This document shows positions 23,563-32,323 of a DNA stretch of 42,232 nucleotides, piece after piece. The DNA is from a virus. Every line of letters starts with the position of its first letter. The stretch's first letter is position 1. The stretch covers positions 1 to 42,232 of the IMG/VR virus record IMGVR_UViG_3300050190_000021; one strand, written 5' to 3'. Made by a program: the position numbers and the translations under genes. The notes under the pieces were generated by a model that made no database searches, was not told where the DNA came from, and saw only the letters and a program-made list of their open reading frames with translations.

Positions 23563-24606
23563 ATGAATGCAGTAACAAAACAGACAATGGATTCAATAAT
23601 GAAATCAGGTCAGCGTGGAGTTGTAATGGCTCAGGCACCTGGCGCAGTATATGGTCCAGGTATGGATGCTGGTACAAGTGGTGGCTTAGTATTCTTGACT
23701 GGAGAACTTGAAAAACAGGATGTTAGACTGTTAGAGCCACTTACTAGTTTAACTGCTCCTAGAGATATAGATATGTTACCTGGTGGTGGGTGGACATCCA
23801 TAACTAGTAATGTATTTGTTGATTATGCTACAAGTGGATCAGATGAAGACTCAATTATAGGTAGTGAAACAACTAATATTCCAGTATCACAAGCTAATAT
23901 TTCAAAAGATGTATTCAAAGTACATACATTCTCTGAAATATTAAGGGCACCATTATTTGATGAACTCAAATTACAACAGATTGGTAAAAGTTTAAATCAA
24001 ATTCTTGATGATGGGGTTAGATTAAATCATGGTAAAATGATTGATCGTGATGTGTATGTAGGTATTAGCAAGACTGGAACATCTGGATTAATTAATAGCC
24101 CATTAATAACCGCTACAAATGCAGTAAATGGCGCAAAATCATCTCCACTATGGAGCCAAAAGACACCGACTGAGATTATGAATGATATTAATCAATTACT
24201 TACACAGACAGTAACTGCATCTCAATTTGATTTAAGTGGTATGGCCAATAGAATTTTAGTTGATTGGGCTAATTATGCATATATTGCTAATACTCCTGTG
24301 ACATCTGCAGGAACTCAAAGTATTTTAAATTACTTACTAGAAAACAATATAGCCGCTAATCAAGGAATTCAATTAGAGATCTATCCATGTAGATGGTGTA
24401 CTGCGGCTGGGGTTGGAGCAACTCAGCGTTTAGTTGCTTATGTTAAGGCAGCAAATAGGATAAACATCGACCTTCCCGTTCCACTTTCCAGAGTTATGAC
24501 TGCGCCAAATACTACTAGTGCATCATATGAGACAATCTTCGCATCACAATTTTCACAAGTCAAAATTCTTTATTATACCTGCTGTGGCTACCTTGATGGA
24601 ATTTAA
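23563..24606 (+). CDS. Major capsid protein, DUF2184 family
   Basis: 347 residues from ATG 23563, six bases after TTGGAGGT; an in-frame GTG-like upstream start has no site. Family features are a long N-terminal arm, FLTGELEKQDVRLLEPLTSL near residue 45, the APLFDELKLQQIGKSL helix near 130, and the P-domain end SRVMTAPNTTSASYETIFAS near 310. DUF2184 proteins adopt the HK97 fold. A hairpin terminator follows the gene, as is common after highly expressed capsid genes. Confidence 0.93.
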   Translation: MNAVTKQTMDSIMKSGQRGVVMAQAPGAVYGPGMDAGTSGGLVFLTGELEKQDVRLLEPLTSLTAPRDIDMLPGGGWTSITSNVFVDYATSGSDEDSIIGSETTNIPVSQANISKDVFKVHTFSEILRAPLFDELKLQQIGKSLNQILDDGVRLNHGKMIDRDVYVGISKTGTSGLINSPLITATNAVNGAKSSPLWSQKTPTEIMNDINQLLTQTVTASQFDLSGMANRILVDWANYAYIANTPVTSAGTQSILNYLLENNIAANQGIQLEIYPCRWCTAAGVGATQRLVAYVKAANRINIDLPVPLSRVMTAPNTTSASYETIFASQFSQVKILYYTCCGYLDGI

Positions 24607-24632
24607 GATTAATTTAATATAATAAAAAAATT

Positions 24633-24658
24633 GCTAGGAGATAAATATTTCTTCTAGC
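24633..24658 (+). terminator. Hairpin after the capsid gene
   Basis: GCTAGGAGA (24633-24641) pairs with TCTTCTAGC (24650-24658), nine pairs with one G-U, then TTATTTTA. It probably acts as a partial terminator or 3' stabiliser of the capsid message. Confidence 0.65.
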
Positions 24659-24677
24659 TTATTTTAGGAGGAAATAT

Positions 24678-25004
24678 ATGATCAAAGTATTAGCTGATAA
24701 AACGCTAGGATTTATGAATGGCGATAAAGATAAAAAAGGAAGTTTAATTATAACTAAAACAAAAATCGGATTTTGTGAATTGCCTGATTGGGTTGAAAAA
24801 ACTCCGTATTATAAAGCTGCATGTGCAGATGGTTCATTAAGAGCTTTTGAAAGCCCGGTTGCTAGTGAAGATGTATTAAAGGAACAGGAAAAGCTTCAGG
24901 CAATAAAAGATGAAATTAAGGCATTAGAAGAAAAAAGAGATCTTCTCAATACACCTGTTGAAATTGTAGATAAGGATGCAAAAACATCTAAATCTAAATC
25001 ATAG
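24678..25004 (+). CDS. Hypothetical head protein
   Basis: 108 residues behind TTAGGAGG. Residues 1-60 are a small alpha/beta domain containing KTKIGFCELPDWVEKTPYY. The C-terminal 45 residues form a charged helix (EQEKLQAIKDEIKALEEK) ending in a lysine/serine tail. Proteins of this layout are often found between capsid and connector genes in Firmicute phages. Role unknown. Confidence 0.68.
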   Translation: MIKVLADKTLGFMNGDKDKKGSLIITKTKIGFCELPDWVEKTPYYKAACADGSLRAFESPVASEDVLKEQEKLQAIKDEIKALEEKRDLLNTPVEIVDKDAKTSKSKS

Positions 25005-25014
25005 AGGTGATTAA

Positions 25015-25515
25015 ATGATTTACAATGCAGATGCGGAATTATATGCAGAACAAGTTGCGATTAATGCTTCAAATATAAAAGCAGGAACTAATCCAGCCTA
25101 TGCATTAAGTGATTTTTATGCAGTATATCCTCAGTTCGGTATGGATGCGAAGTCTAATTATATTGTTCCCCAAATAGTTACGCAAATGTTTATAGATTTA
25201 GCAGATGCATCTATAAAAGAGACTAGATGGCATTCTTATTGGCAAGTAGCTACAGGATGGTTTATAGCTCATTTTTGTACACTATATTTACAAGGCATAG
25301 CAGATCCAAACAGTGGAGCAAATGCAGTTATGGAAGCAGGAAAAACTCGTGGATTGGACACATCACAAAGTGTAGGAGATGTATCTGTTGGCACAGATTA
25401 TTCTATTATAGCTAATGGCTTAGAAGGATGGGCAAATTTTCTGTCTACAGTGTATGGGACTCAACTCGCTACCATAGGTAGATTGATGGGCAAAGGAGGC
25501 CTAACCGTACGTTAG
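25015..25515 (+). CDS. Head-tail connector, DUF4054 family
   Basis: 166 residues behind AGAGGTG. It starts with a helical domain (LSDFYAVYPQFGMD) and continues with WQVATGWFIAHFCTLYLQG, then VGDVSVGTDYS and a conserved WANFLSTVYGTQL segment. This is the DUF4054 pattern, a gp6-like connector that binds below the portal. Position after capsid genes fits. Confidence 0.85.
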   Translation: MIYNADAELYAEQVAINASNIKAGTNPAYALSDFYAVYPQFGMDAKSNYIVPQIVTQMFIDLADASIKETRWHSYWQVATGWFIAHFCTLYLQGIADPNSGANAVMEAGKTRGLDTSQSVGDVSVGTDYSIIANGLEGWANFLSTVYGTQLATIGRLMGKGGLTVR

Positions 25516-25525
25516 GAGGTGTATC

Positions 25526-26179
25526 ATGGCTAATGGATTTATAAATGTATCGGTGGGACAAGACTTAACAGCGAATATGCTTGATTTTTTAAAAACCTTA
25601 GAGAAGAAAACTGTATGTGTTGGAATTCCACAAGAAGAGAATACCGTGCATGAAGGCGGAAAAATTAAAGAGGCAGAGTTACTTTTTATTCATACAAATG
25701 GGATAAGAAGACGATCAATGATAAATGAAATGAATGAGAGTATGGATACTACAGCAGATGGTATGCCATCTAATCCTAATTATACTGAGTTTACGGATAA
25801 TATGAGTAAAGGTATGTCTTATAGTGCTGCTTATCAATTATATATTACTGCACATGGGTCACCTTTATGGCACTCACCACCTAGACCAGTTATAGAACCA
25901 GCAATTGAAGATGATAAAGAGATTATATCTGGTATATTAAAAGAGTCTATAATCTCAGGACTATATGGAGATTTGGCCATGTCGGAACAAAAACTTAATG
26001 AGGCAGGATTAGAAGGTCAAGCTGCTTCGCAAGAGTGGTTCACTAGTCCTAAAAACGAATGGGCTAAAAATAGTCCTAAAACCATAAAAATAAAAGGTAG
26101 TGACATGCCATTAATAGATACTGGCGCAATGCGGAAAGCTATTACTTACGTAATAAAAAATGGTGATAATGATGATTAA
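25526..26179 (+). CDS. Neck/tail completion protein (HK97 gp10-like)
   Basis: 217 residues behind TAGGAGGTG. The key segment is HSPPRPVIEPAIEDDKEII near residue 113, a signature of gp10-like neck proteins, with KTVCVGIPQEE near 30 as the first strand and PLIDTGAMRKAITYVI as the C-terminal end. Such proteins join connector and tail. A 50-residue acidic insert (about 60-105) with many M and N is unusual. Confidence 0.78.
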   Translation: MANGFINVSVGQDLTANMLDFLKTLEKKTVCVGIPQEENTVHEGGKIKEAELLFIHTNGIRRRSMINEMNESMDTTADGMPSNPNYTEFTDNMSKGMSYSAAYQLYITAHGSPLWHSPPRPVIEPAIEDDKEIISGILKESIISGLYGDLAMSEQKLNEAGLEGQAASQEWFTSPKNEWAKNSPKTIKIKGSDMPLIDTGAMRKAITYVIKNGDNDD

Positions 26180-26537
26180 TGTAGGTAGAATTGTAAACGG
26201 AAGAAATACTCAATCCTTTACTGTATATAGAAAATCAGGGGCATGGGCATCAGGAAGATGGCCACAGACAGAGGCAACAATATTGTTATCTGGAGTGATT
26301 TCTGTTGCAAAAGAAAAGGATTTAATACAGGTACCTGAAGGAGATAGAACGGGCGGTGCAATAGTTATACATACTACGCAAGTTTTATATATAACATATG
26401 CTGCTAATGGTCCTGCTAATGGTGGTACAAGTGATGAGGTACTTTGGCAGGGTGATAGATACAGATTACTTTCTGTAGCTCCTTATGTAGATTATGGCTA
26501 TTATAAATCTATAGGAGTAAGGATGGCTGGAGATTAA
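26172..26537 (+). CDS. Head-tail joining or minor neck protein
   Basis: About 121 residues from ATG 26172, with GGTG upstream; in-frame ATGs at 26160 and 26169 are alternatives. The protein is beta rich: VYRKSGAWASGRWPQTEATI, then GAIVIHTTQVLYITY and LWQGDRYRLLSVAPYVDYG. The pattern fits small beta-barrel head-closure proteins of myoviruses, but the family is not certain. It overlaps the previous gene. Confidence 0.7.
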   Translation: MINVGRIVNGRNTQSFTVYRKSGAWASGRWPQTEATILLSGVISVAKEKDLIQVPEGDRTGGAIVIHTTQVLYITYAANGPANGGTSDEVLWQGDRYRLLSVAPYVDYGYYKSIGVRMAGD

Positions 26538-26548
26538 GAGGTGATAAT

Positions 26549-27097
26549 ATGGCTGATACAGTTTTACTGTTAAAAGACTTAGAAGATGCATTTTATAATT
26601 TAACTTGCACATTATTGGGATTAGATCCATTAGATCTAACTAACTTAGGAAATGTAAGAATTGCATGGCCTACTGATGGTGCACCAGCATGGGGTATAAA
26701 TGATGATGTAATTTTTATAAGAGTTACGCCTATTGATAATAAACTAGCAAGAAACCAAGATATTATTCACACTAAAATTGATCAATTTACAGCATCACAG
26801 GAAACCGGATATACTCGAACACATAAAGTTGATTGGACTTTATATGGTCCTAATAGTTATGATAATGCTGATTTAATTAGATATAATATTTTCAATCAAG
26901 ATAATACAAATCTATTAAAACTTAGTAATTTATTTTTAATAACGGATGTACCAATGCCACAAAGATTACCTGAATTATTTAATGGACAATGGTGGGAAAG
27001 AACAGATTTTTCAGCACTATTTAATGAATTAGTCATAAGAGGAACAACAGTACCTTATATAACATCACCAAACTTTGTAATATTCGAAGATAAATAG
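26549..27097 (+). CDS. Phage neck/tail terminator protein (gp12-like)
   Basis: 182 residues behind AAGAGGTGA. The features are an N-terminal helix, VRIAWPTDGAPAWGINDDV, YTRTHKVDWTLYGPNSYDNAD near residue 92, and PQRLPELFNGQWWERTDFS near 140. These resemble the phage neck terminator family placed just before DUF3383 sheath genes. It should cap the tail tube and sheath to limit tail length. Moderate certainty on family name. Confidence 0.75.
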   Translation: MADTVLLLKDLEDAFYNLTCTLLGLDPLDLTNLGNVRIAWPTDGAPAWGINDDVIFIRVTPIDNKLARNQDIIHTKIDQFTASQETGYTRTHKVDWTLYGPNSYDNADLIRYNIFNQDNTNLLKLSNLFLITDVPMPQRLPELFNGQWWERTDFSALFNELVIRGTTVPYITSPNFVIFEDK

Positions 27098-27115
27098 AAA
27101 GGAGGTTTTAAAACA

Positions 27116-28615
27116 ATGTCAACTTTACCTTTAAGCGATATTGTAAATGTATCAATAAATGTAGGTCCAGTAGCAGCAGTAAGAAGTAATTTTAATGTAG
27201 CCCTAATTGTGGGAACTTCAAGTATTATAAGCTCAGACATTAGAGTTAAAACTTATTCTAAAATGAGCGATTTAACAGCAGATGGGTGGCTAGGAACTGA
27301 ACCAGAATATTTAGCAGCACAAATTTATTTTTCACAAACTCCAACACCTTCTGAGGTAGCAATTGGCAGATGGGATAACACTCCAATATTACCAATTGAA
27401 TCGCCAGCTATAGTACCAACTTTAGCTTCTAGTGGTTCAGGTGGTGTATTAGCAGCAGGAGCATATTATGTAGCTTATTCATGGTTAAACACTAATTATG
27501 CCACTGGAAATCAAGAAACTGTATTTTCGCCTATCGCAACTATCACAATTACAGCAGGGGAGACTATAACAGCTACTTTACCAGCACTAGGAACAAATGC
27601 AAATTTAGCAAATGTATATATAGGGCTAACAACAGGGCAAGCAAACATGACCTTACAAGGTACAACAGCTACAACTACGTTTGCTCAATCAATAGCACTT
27701 AATACCAATAGTGCTTTATCTCCAATCAGCAATATGACTACAAGTGGTGTGTCAGAGACGGCGGTACAAGCGGTAACTGCTTGCAGACAAGCTAATAGTG
27801 AATGGTATACATGTATGCTATGTGATGCTATAAAGACAGACATTATAACAATAGCGGCTTATATAGAGTCAGCTAGTCCCGTTTCTACATTCTTTTATAC
27901 TACTTCTGATCCTGACATTTTACCAGGAACTGTAGGAAACATAATGGATACGTTACAGAAAAGTAAAATACGCAGAACTATGGGGCAATATTCAACTAGC
28001 ACATATTCTGATAATGTAACTGAGGCTGATTCAGTTATAGCAATAGTAGGTTATGCAATGGGATCTAATACTCAAATGGTTAATTCTGCTTATACATTGG
28101 ATTCTAAACCTGAAGTAGGTATAACCCCAGAAAACTTGACAAAAAGTCAAGTAAGTTTAATAAAAAATTATGGTGGAAATGTATATATTAATAGAGGAAC
28201 ATTTTATAATCTTTTTGAGTCTGGTACTATGGCGGACGGAAGTTTCTTTGATGAAGTGCTAAATTTAGATATATTGTCAAATGCTATACAAATTGCAGTC
28301 ATGAATACAATTATAGACTCACCTAAAATCCCACAAACGGATGGCGGTATGTCCATGTTACTTAATGCTATTACAGCACCTTTAGAAGATGCCAGAACAA
28401 TGGGATTTATAGCAGAGGGAATATGGAACACGGCACCTATACTAACTGTAAATACAGGGGATGTAATATTAAGGGGCTATGCTATATTGTCGGATCTCAT
28501 AGCAAATCAATCTCAAACAGATAGACAAAACAGGGTATCACCTCCAATTTATATTTTAATTAAATTAGCTGGTGCAATTCAAAATGTAGTAATTGGTTTA
28601 TATATTAATAGATAA
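27116..28615 (+). CDS. Contractile tail sheath protein, DUF3383 family, with an inserted domain
   Basis: 499 residues behind AAAGGAGG. The N-terminus (LSDIVNVSINVGPVAAVRS, then FNVALIVGTSSII and YLAAQIYFSQTPTPSEVAIG) and the C-terminus (LSDLIANQSQTDRQNRVSP, then IYILIKLAGAIQNVVIG) are those of DUF3383 sheath proteins. Residues about 100-215 form a G/T/A-rich beta domain (AAGAYYVAYSWLNTNY) that looks like an inserted Ig/fibronectin-type fold exposed on the sheath surface. This gene defines the phage as a myovirus. Confidence 0.9.
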   Translation: MSTLPLSDIVNVSINVGPVAAVRSNFNVALIVGTSSIISSDIRVKTYSKMSDLTADGWLGTEPEYLAAQIYFSQTPTPSEVAIGRWDNTPILPIESPAIVPTLASSGSGGVLAAGAYYVAYSWLNTNYATGNQETVFSPIATITITAGETITATLPALGTNANLANVYIGLTTGQANMTLQGTTATTTFAQSIALNTNSALSPISNMTTSGVSETAVQAVTACRQANSEWYTCMLCDAIKTDIITIAAYIESASPVSTFFYTTSDPDILPGTVGNIMDTLQKSKIRRTMGQYSTSTYSDNVTEADSVIAIVGYAMGSNTQMVNSAYTLDSKPEVGITPENLTKSQVSLIKNYGGNVYINRGTFYNLFESGTMADGSFFDEVLNLDILSNAIQIAVMNTIIDSPKIPQTDGGMSMLLNAITAPLEDARTMGFIAEGIWNTAPILTVNTGDVILRGYAILSDLIANQSQTDRQNRVSPPIYILIKLAGAIQNVVIGLYINR

Positions 28616-28628
28616 GGAGGTTTGAATC

Positions 28629-29072
28629 GTGAGTTATAATACTTATAGTTTTCAGGATGTAAATGTAGCATTTAAGTCTGCTTCGGTTGGTGCTTTCTCT
28701 TCAACAGGCGCAGGCATTGGAAGCATTAGTGTAGATATGGCAACTGAAAAAACAGTACATGAAGTAGCTGCAGATGGAACCGTAATGGTCAGTAAGATAT
28801 TGGGCGATAATGGAACTGTAGTTATAGCAGTACAACAAACATCGCATCTTCATAAACTTCTTATGGGTTGGTATAACTTTGTTAATAGTACATCTAATCC
28901 ACTAGCTGCTTGGACAGATATGTCTATAACAATTTCTTCGGCTAACTTGGGAGATACAACAATTTGTACAGGAGTTTCACCTCAAAAGCTACCAAACCGA
29001 CCATACCAAGCGCAAGGCCAATTAGTGTCATGGACACTTATGAGCGCAGAAATAACACAGACTAGTAAGTAA
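28629..29072 (+). CDS. Tail tube protein, DUF3277 family
   Basis: 147 residues from a GTG start behind AAGGAGG. The pattern YSFQDVNVAFKS, ISVDMATEKTVHEVAADG, KILGDNGTVVIAVQQTS and YQAQGQLVSWTL matches DUF3277 tube proteins. It forms stacked hexamers inside the sheath encoded directly upstream. Confidence 0.88.
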   Translation: MSYNTYSFQDVNVAFKSASVGAFSSTGAGIGSISVDMATEKTVHEVAADGTVMVSKILGDNGTVVIAVQQTSHLHKLLMGWYNFVNSTSNPLAAWTDMSITISSANLGDTTICTGVSPQKLPNRPYQAQGQLVSWTLMSAEITQTSK

Positions 29073-29082
29073 AGGAGAGTAA

Positions 29083-29532
29083 ATGGATAAAAAAGAATTA
29101 TTTAAAAATATAGATATTGATAAACGCAAGTTTATTTTAGGAAAATTTGATGCAATGTCGGGATCTTACATTACTTTTAAGCTAGTAGGTATATTAACAC
29201 CGCTCTTTAAAGATATAAAAAATGTAGAAGGCATAGATGATATTAACTTAACAGAGTTAGCATCATCTCTTTTTAGTTTACCTGAAGAAGAATTTAGATA
29301 TATACAAAAAAATTGCTTAATGAGAATAAAAGAAATATTACCAGGTGCAACACCTCAAATTTTAGATGAATATGGAACATGGGGGGTAAATGATATTGAA
29401 TTTGATACACAACTTGTAATGAATTTAACTATTCAAAGCTTGGTGTTCAATGTGTCGGGTTTTTTCGGAGGAAATCTACTGGTATCTCTCCGCGAGGGAT
29501 TGACTTCATTCCAGCAGAGTTCCAAAATCTAG
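29083..29532 (+). CDS. Tail assembly chaperone, zero-frame product (gpG-like)
   Basis: 149 residues behind AAAGGAG. It is a helical acidic protein (KFDAMSGSYITFKLVGILTP, then LPEEEFRYIQKNCLMRI and NDIEFDTQLVMNL). Its place between tube and tape measure is that of the phage tail assembly chaperone. A classical slippery heptamer lies at codons 127-128, and a -1 extension follows (next entry). The last 21 residues, past the slip site, are basic and polar and probably less important. Confidence 0.82.
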   Translation: MDKKELFKNIDIDKRKFILGKFDAMSGSYITFKLVGILTPLFKDIKNVEGIDDINLTELASSLFSLPEEEFRYIQKNCLMRIKEILPGATPQILDEYGTWGVNDIEFDTQLVMNLTIQSLVFNVSGFFGGNLLVSLREGLTSFQQSSKI

Positions 29533-29693
29533 ATGCTTACTTGTACGGTCCTGTTATTGCTGGCATGTGGCAGCAACATGAGTTATGGGATAATACATAT
29601 ACTTTTGATGACTTTCTGGATGCACACGAAATACTAGCTATTAAACGAGAAAATGAAGATAGGGCTTATGATGCTATGGAGCAGAGGAGGTGA
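29083..29693 (+). CDS. Tail assembly chaperone, -1 frameshift product (gpGT-like)
   Basis: T TTT TTC at 29460-29466 (inside GGT TTT TTC) is a canonical X XXY YYZ site. After slipping back one base the ribosome would read 75 more codons from 29466 to the TGA at 29691-29693, giving a 203-residue fusion. The extension reads STGISPRGIDFIPAEF, NLDAYLYGPVIAGMW and FDDFLDAHEILAIKRENE, is rich in aromatic and acidic residues, and has no start codon with a ribosome site of its own. It ends just before the tape measure gene, as in lambda G-GT. Confidence 0.82.
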
Positions 29694-29698
29694 CATAA

Positions 29699-31390
29699 AT
29701 GTCATTAGATCTTATAAAATCTTACTTAGTGGGGATTGGTTTTCAAATCGACAACAGTTCCCTTAACAATGCCCAACAAAAAATGAATGATGCTGAAAAG
29801 ACAGTTAAAACTTTTGCTAAAAATAATGGAAATAGTGTTGCCTCTATGAAAAATTCTGTTGGCGATATTGGAGCACTTGTAGGAACATCTATGAGTGTTC
29901 TATCTAAGATATTTCCAAATATAAAGGGTCCTCTAAATCAAGTAATAGGACATATTAATTTAGTAAAACAAGTATTCAATGCATTTTCTCAATCAGTAAA
30001 AAAAGATATGGGTGAAGCAGACAATGCAGTTAATAATTTTCAGAATAAATCATCAAAAAAAGCAAATGGGTTTACAGCTAATAAATCTAAGAGCAGTAAA
30101 CCAAGTAGTGAACCTATAGAATTAGATGATAAAGGTTTAGCGACTACTTCTAAGGATTTAACTACTTTAGCTTCTAAAAGTGATGAAACAGGTACAGCCT
30201 TGAAATCTATGTCTGTTGGAGGTAGTGATGCAATAGAAGCATTGGCGGTAGCAGTTGCAAGCCCATTAGCACTTATTGCAGGTGGATTAGCAGCGATACT
30301 ATTAGGAGGTATAGCCTTAGCAAAGTTTCTAAATAGCTTAGCACAACAGAATTTAGGCTATGAAATGTTAGCAAGGCAATTATGGACAACAACTCAAAAT
30401 GCAAAAGAAGTAGATATGGCTTTAAAAACTATGGGCGTGACCATGCAAGACTTGTGGTTAAGTCCTGTATTATTAGCACAATTCAATCAATTAAGGAAAG
30501 ATTCAGAAGAATTAAAGCTACCTGATAGTTTTAATAAAAATATTGTAGTAGTTCAGGAATTAGGCTTTGAATTTCAAAGGCTACAACAAGCTGGAACTTT
30601 ATATTTTCAGTGGTTTGGAAGTTATGTATTGCAATATATAGCAGGGCCACTGGATGAAATAAAGGTTGGCCTTCATAATTTCAATGATCAATTTTTAAAA
30701 GACATTCCAGGTATTGCGAAAGTCTTTGGATCAGCAATAGGAATAGTGGCAAGAGTGTTCTTAGATCTGTTTCAAATTATAGGCGATATAGGTCAAATTA
30801 TTGGGTTTGTATTTGGTGGTATTATTTCTTATTTGCAAAGTATGCCACCATTATTAAAAACTATAATGGCTCTTATTTTGGGAATTAATATACTGGCAGC
30901 AATGAACCCTTATGTTGCAGCTATAATGGCAATAATTCTTGTTGTAGATGATTTGCTGACAGCAATGAAAGGTGGTAAATCTGTAATTGGAGGTTTCTTT
31001 GCAGATATTAAAAAAGGAGCAGGAGACATAGCAGCACCATTTATAGCTTTTGGGAAAATAGTTAAAGGCATTTTCGCAGATATTGGAAAATTTTTGGAAC
31101 CCATCACTAAACCTATAGAAGCTATAATTAAAGGTATTCAATCAATTAAGGGCTTGTCAGGTGCTGGGGCTAGCATAAATTCATTAAATAGTCAAAGTAA
31201 GGTAAATTATGCAGTACCAGCAGCATCTTCAACTAATAATACAAATTCAAATTCAGTAGCAAATAGTAACAATAAAAGTACTAATACAAATACATTTAAT
31301 GTTTATGGCACAAATCCTACTAGCACCGCGGCCACTATAGGCAAAACTCTGACAGGAATAAATATTCGTAACTTGCAAGGAGTGTATTAA
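29699..31390 (+). CDS. Tail tape measure protein
   Basis: 563 residues behind GAGGAGGTGA. It starts with a structured end (LIKSYLVGIGFQIDNSSLNN), then helical Q/N/K-rich repeats. It has hydrophobic segments around residues 177-212 (ASPLALIAGGLAAILLGGIA) and 384-420 (MALILGINILAAM, then VAAIMAIILVVDD), which help DNA entry, and a disordered S/N/T tail. By the usual 0.15 nm per residue the tail would be roughly 80-85 nm. No peptidase or lysozyme domain is present; the hydrolases are in the hub. Confidence 0.88.
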   Translation: MSLDLIKSYLVGIGFQIDNSSLNNAQQKMNDAEKTVKTFAKNNGNSVASMKNSVGDIGALVGTSMSVLSKIFPNIKGPLNQVIGHINLVKQVFNAFSQSVKKDMGEADNAVNNFQNKSSKKANGFTANKSKSSKPSSEPIELDDKGLATTSKDLTTLASKSDETGTALKSMSVGGSDAIEALAVAVASPLALIAGGLAAILLGGIALAKFLNSLAQQNLGYEMLARQLWTTTQNAKEVDMALKTMGVTMQDLWLSPVLLAQFNQLRKDSEELKLPDSFNKNIVVVQELGFEFQRLQQAGTLYFQWFGSYVLQYIAGPLDEIKVGLHNFNDQFLKDIPGIAKVFGSAIGIVARVFLDLFQIIGDIGQIIGFVFGGIISYLQSMPPLLKTIMALILGINILAAMNPYVAAIMAIILVVDDLLTAMKGGKSVIGGFFADIKKGAGDIAAPFIAFGKIVKGIFADIGKFLEPITKPIEAIIKGIQSIKGLSGAGASINSLNSQSKVNYAVPAASSTNNTNSNSVANSNNKSTNTNTFNVYGTNPTSTAATIGKTLTGINIRNLQGVY

Positions 31391-31392
31391 AA

Positions 31393-31929
31393 ATGGGTGC
31401 ATTAGCAAAAACTTTCTTCATGACCGATGTTGGGAACTTTATTTTTGATGCATATTTTAGCGTTGATCATGAAACAAATTTAACAATAACAGAGCAACCA
31501 GTGCAAACGGGTGTTAATATATCAGATCATGCTTATATGGAAGCAAAGCAAGTAATCTTTGATATTGGTATGAGTGATGTAATGCAAAGTGTAGTTAGTG
31601 GCCAATTTGGAGACAATGCTTCAAGATCAGTAAGTGCTTATACTACACTTAGAGCACTGCAAGAGCAACGGCTGCCTATACAGGTTGCAACTAGATTAGC
31701 TACTTATTCAAACATGCTTATAGCTACAATTTCGTGTACTGATGATAGTACAACAGGAAATGGAATGCGAGCAACAGTTACACTACAAGAAATAATTGTT
31801 GTGAATGTTAATACAGTTGGTATATCAGCTAGACCACAAGTTAGCGCAAGTACTAATAATGGTGACCAAGCTGTTCAATCAGCCGACACTAGTATACTTT
31901 CTAAAATTTTATCAGCAGTAGGACTATAA
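31393..31929 (+). CDS. Dit-like baseplate/tail protein
   Basis: 178 residues. The N-terminal beta domain (FFMTDVGNFIFDAYFSVDHE, then NISDHAYMEAKQVIFDIGMS) and the QRLPIQVATRLATYSNMLI segment match the Dit-like domain found after tape measure genes. It should form the hexameric ring at the tube end. The gene starts two bases after the tape measure stop. The last 40 residues are a disordered linker and short helix. Confidence 0.78.
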   Translation: MGALAKTFFMTDVGNFIFDAYFSVDHETNLTITEQPVQTGVNISDHAYMEAKQVIFDIGMSDVMQSVVSGQFGDNASRSVSAYTTLRALQEQRLPIQVATRLATYSNMLIATISCTDDSTTGNGMRATVTLQEIIVVNVNTVGISARPQVSASTNNGDQAVQSADTSILSKILSAVGL

Positions 31930-31950
31930 ACAATTAAAGTAGGTGATTTT

Positions 31951-32277
31951 ATGTATATAGTGCCTTTGACAACGTCTCCAAACCAAACTTTTACATGTAC
32001 TATCCCAATAGATGGTAAGTCAATTGTTTTTAGCATTTTTTTAAGATATAATACACAGGCTCTATATTGGGTTATGCAATTATCGGATAACAATCAAAAT
32101 ATAATTATTGACTCAATACCTTTATTGTGTGGCTTAAACTTGTTAGGGCAATACGGCTACCTGAGAATTGGCAGTGCATACATTTACAAAGCAGATACAA
32201 CACTAGCGGGTGATGCACCTGACGATTCCAATTTAGGGACTAATTTTTTACTCTGCTGGTCGGACACGATTTTATAA
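31951..32277 (+). CDS. Baseplate plug protein (Pam3 gp18-like)
   Basis: 108 residues behind GTAGGTGA. Beta-rich: IVPLTTSPNQTFTCTIPIDG, FSIFLRYNTQALYWVMQLSD and GLNLLGQYGYLRIGSAYIY, then an acidic end (NLGTNFLLCWSD). This is the small plug family described from the cyanophage Pam3 baseplate, which sits between Dit-like ring and hub. An intrinsic terminator overlaps its stop codon. Confidence 0.8.
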   Translation: MYIVPLTTSPNQTFTCTIPIDGKSIVFSIFLRYNTQALYWVMQLSDNNQNIIIDSIPLLCGLNLLGQYGYLRIGSAYIYKADTTLAGDAPDDSNLGTNFLLCWSDTIL

Positions 32278-32291
32278 TGTGTTCTTTTTTT
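32262..32291 (+). terminator. Intrinsic terminator overlapping the plug stop codon
   Basis: GGACAC (32262-32267) pairs with GTGTTC (32279-32284), six pairs with one G-U, followed by seven T. The TAA stop is in the loop. The sequence after it (TTTTTTTATGCAAATTTTTAA, then GGAAGGAGG) resembles the leader after the terminator at 34279. Confidence 0.65.
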
Positions 32292-32323
32292 ATGCAAATT
32301 TTTAAGGAAGGAGGACACAAACT

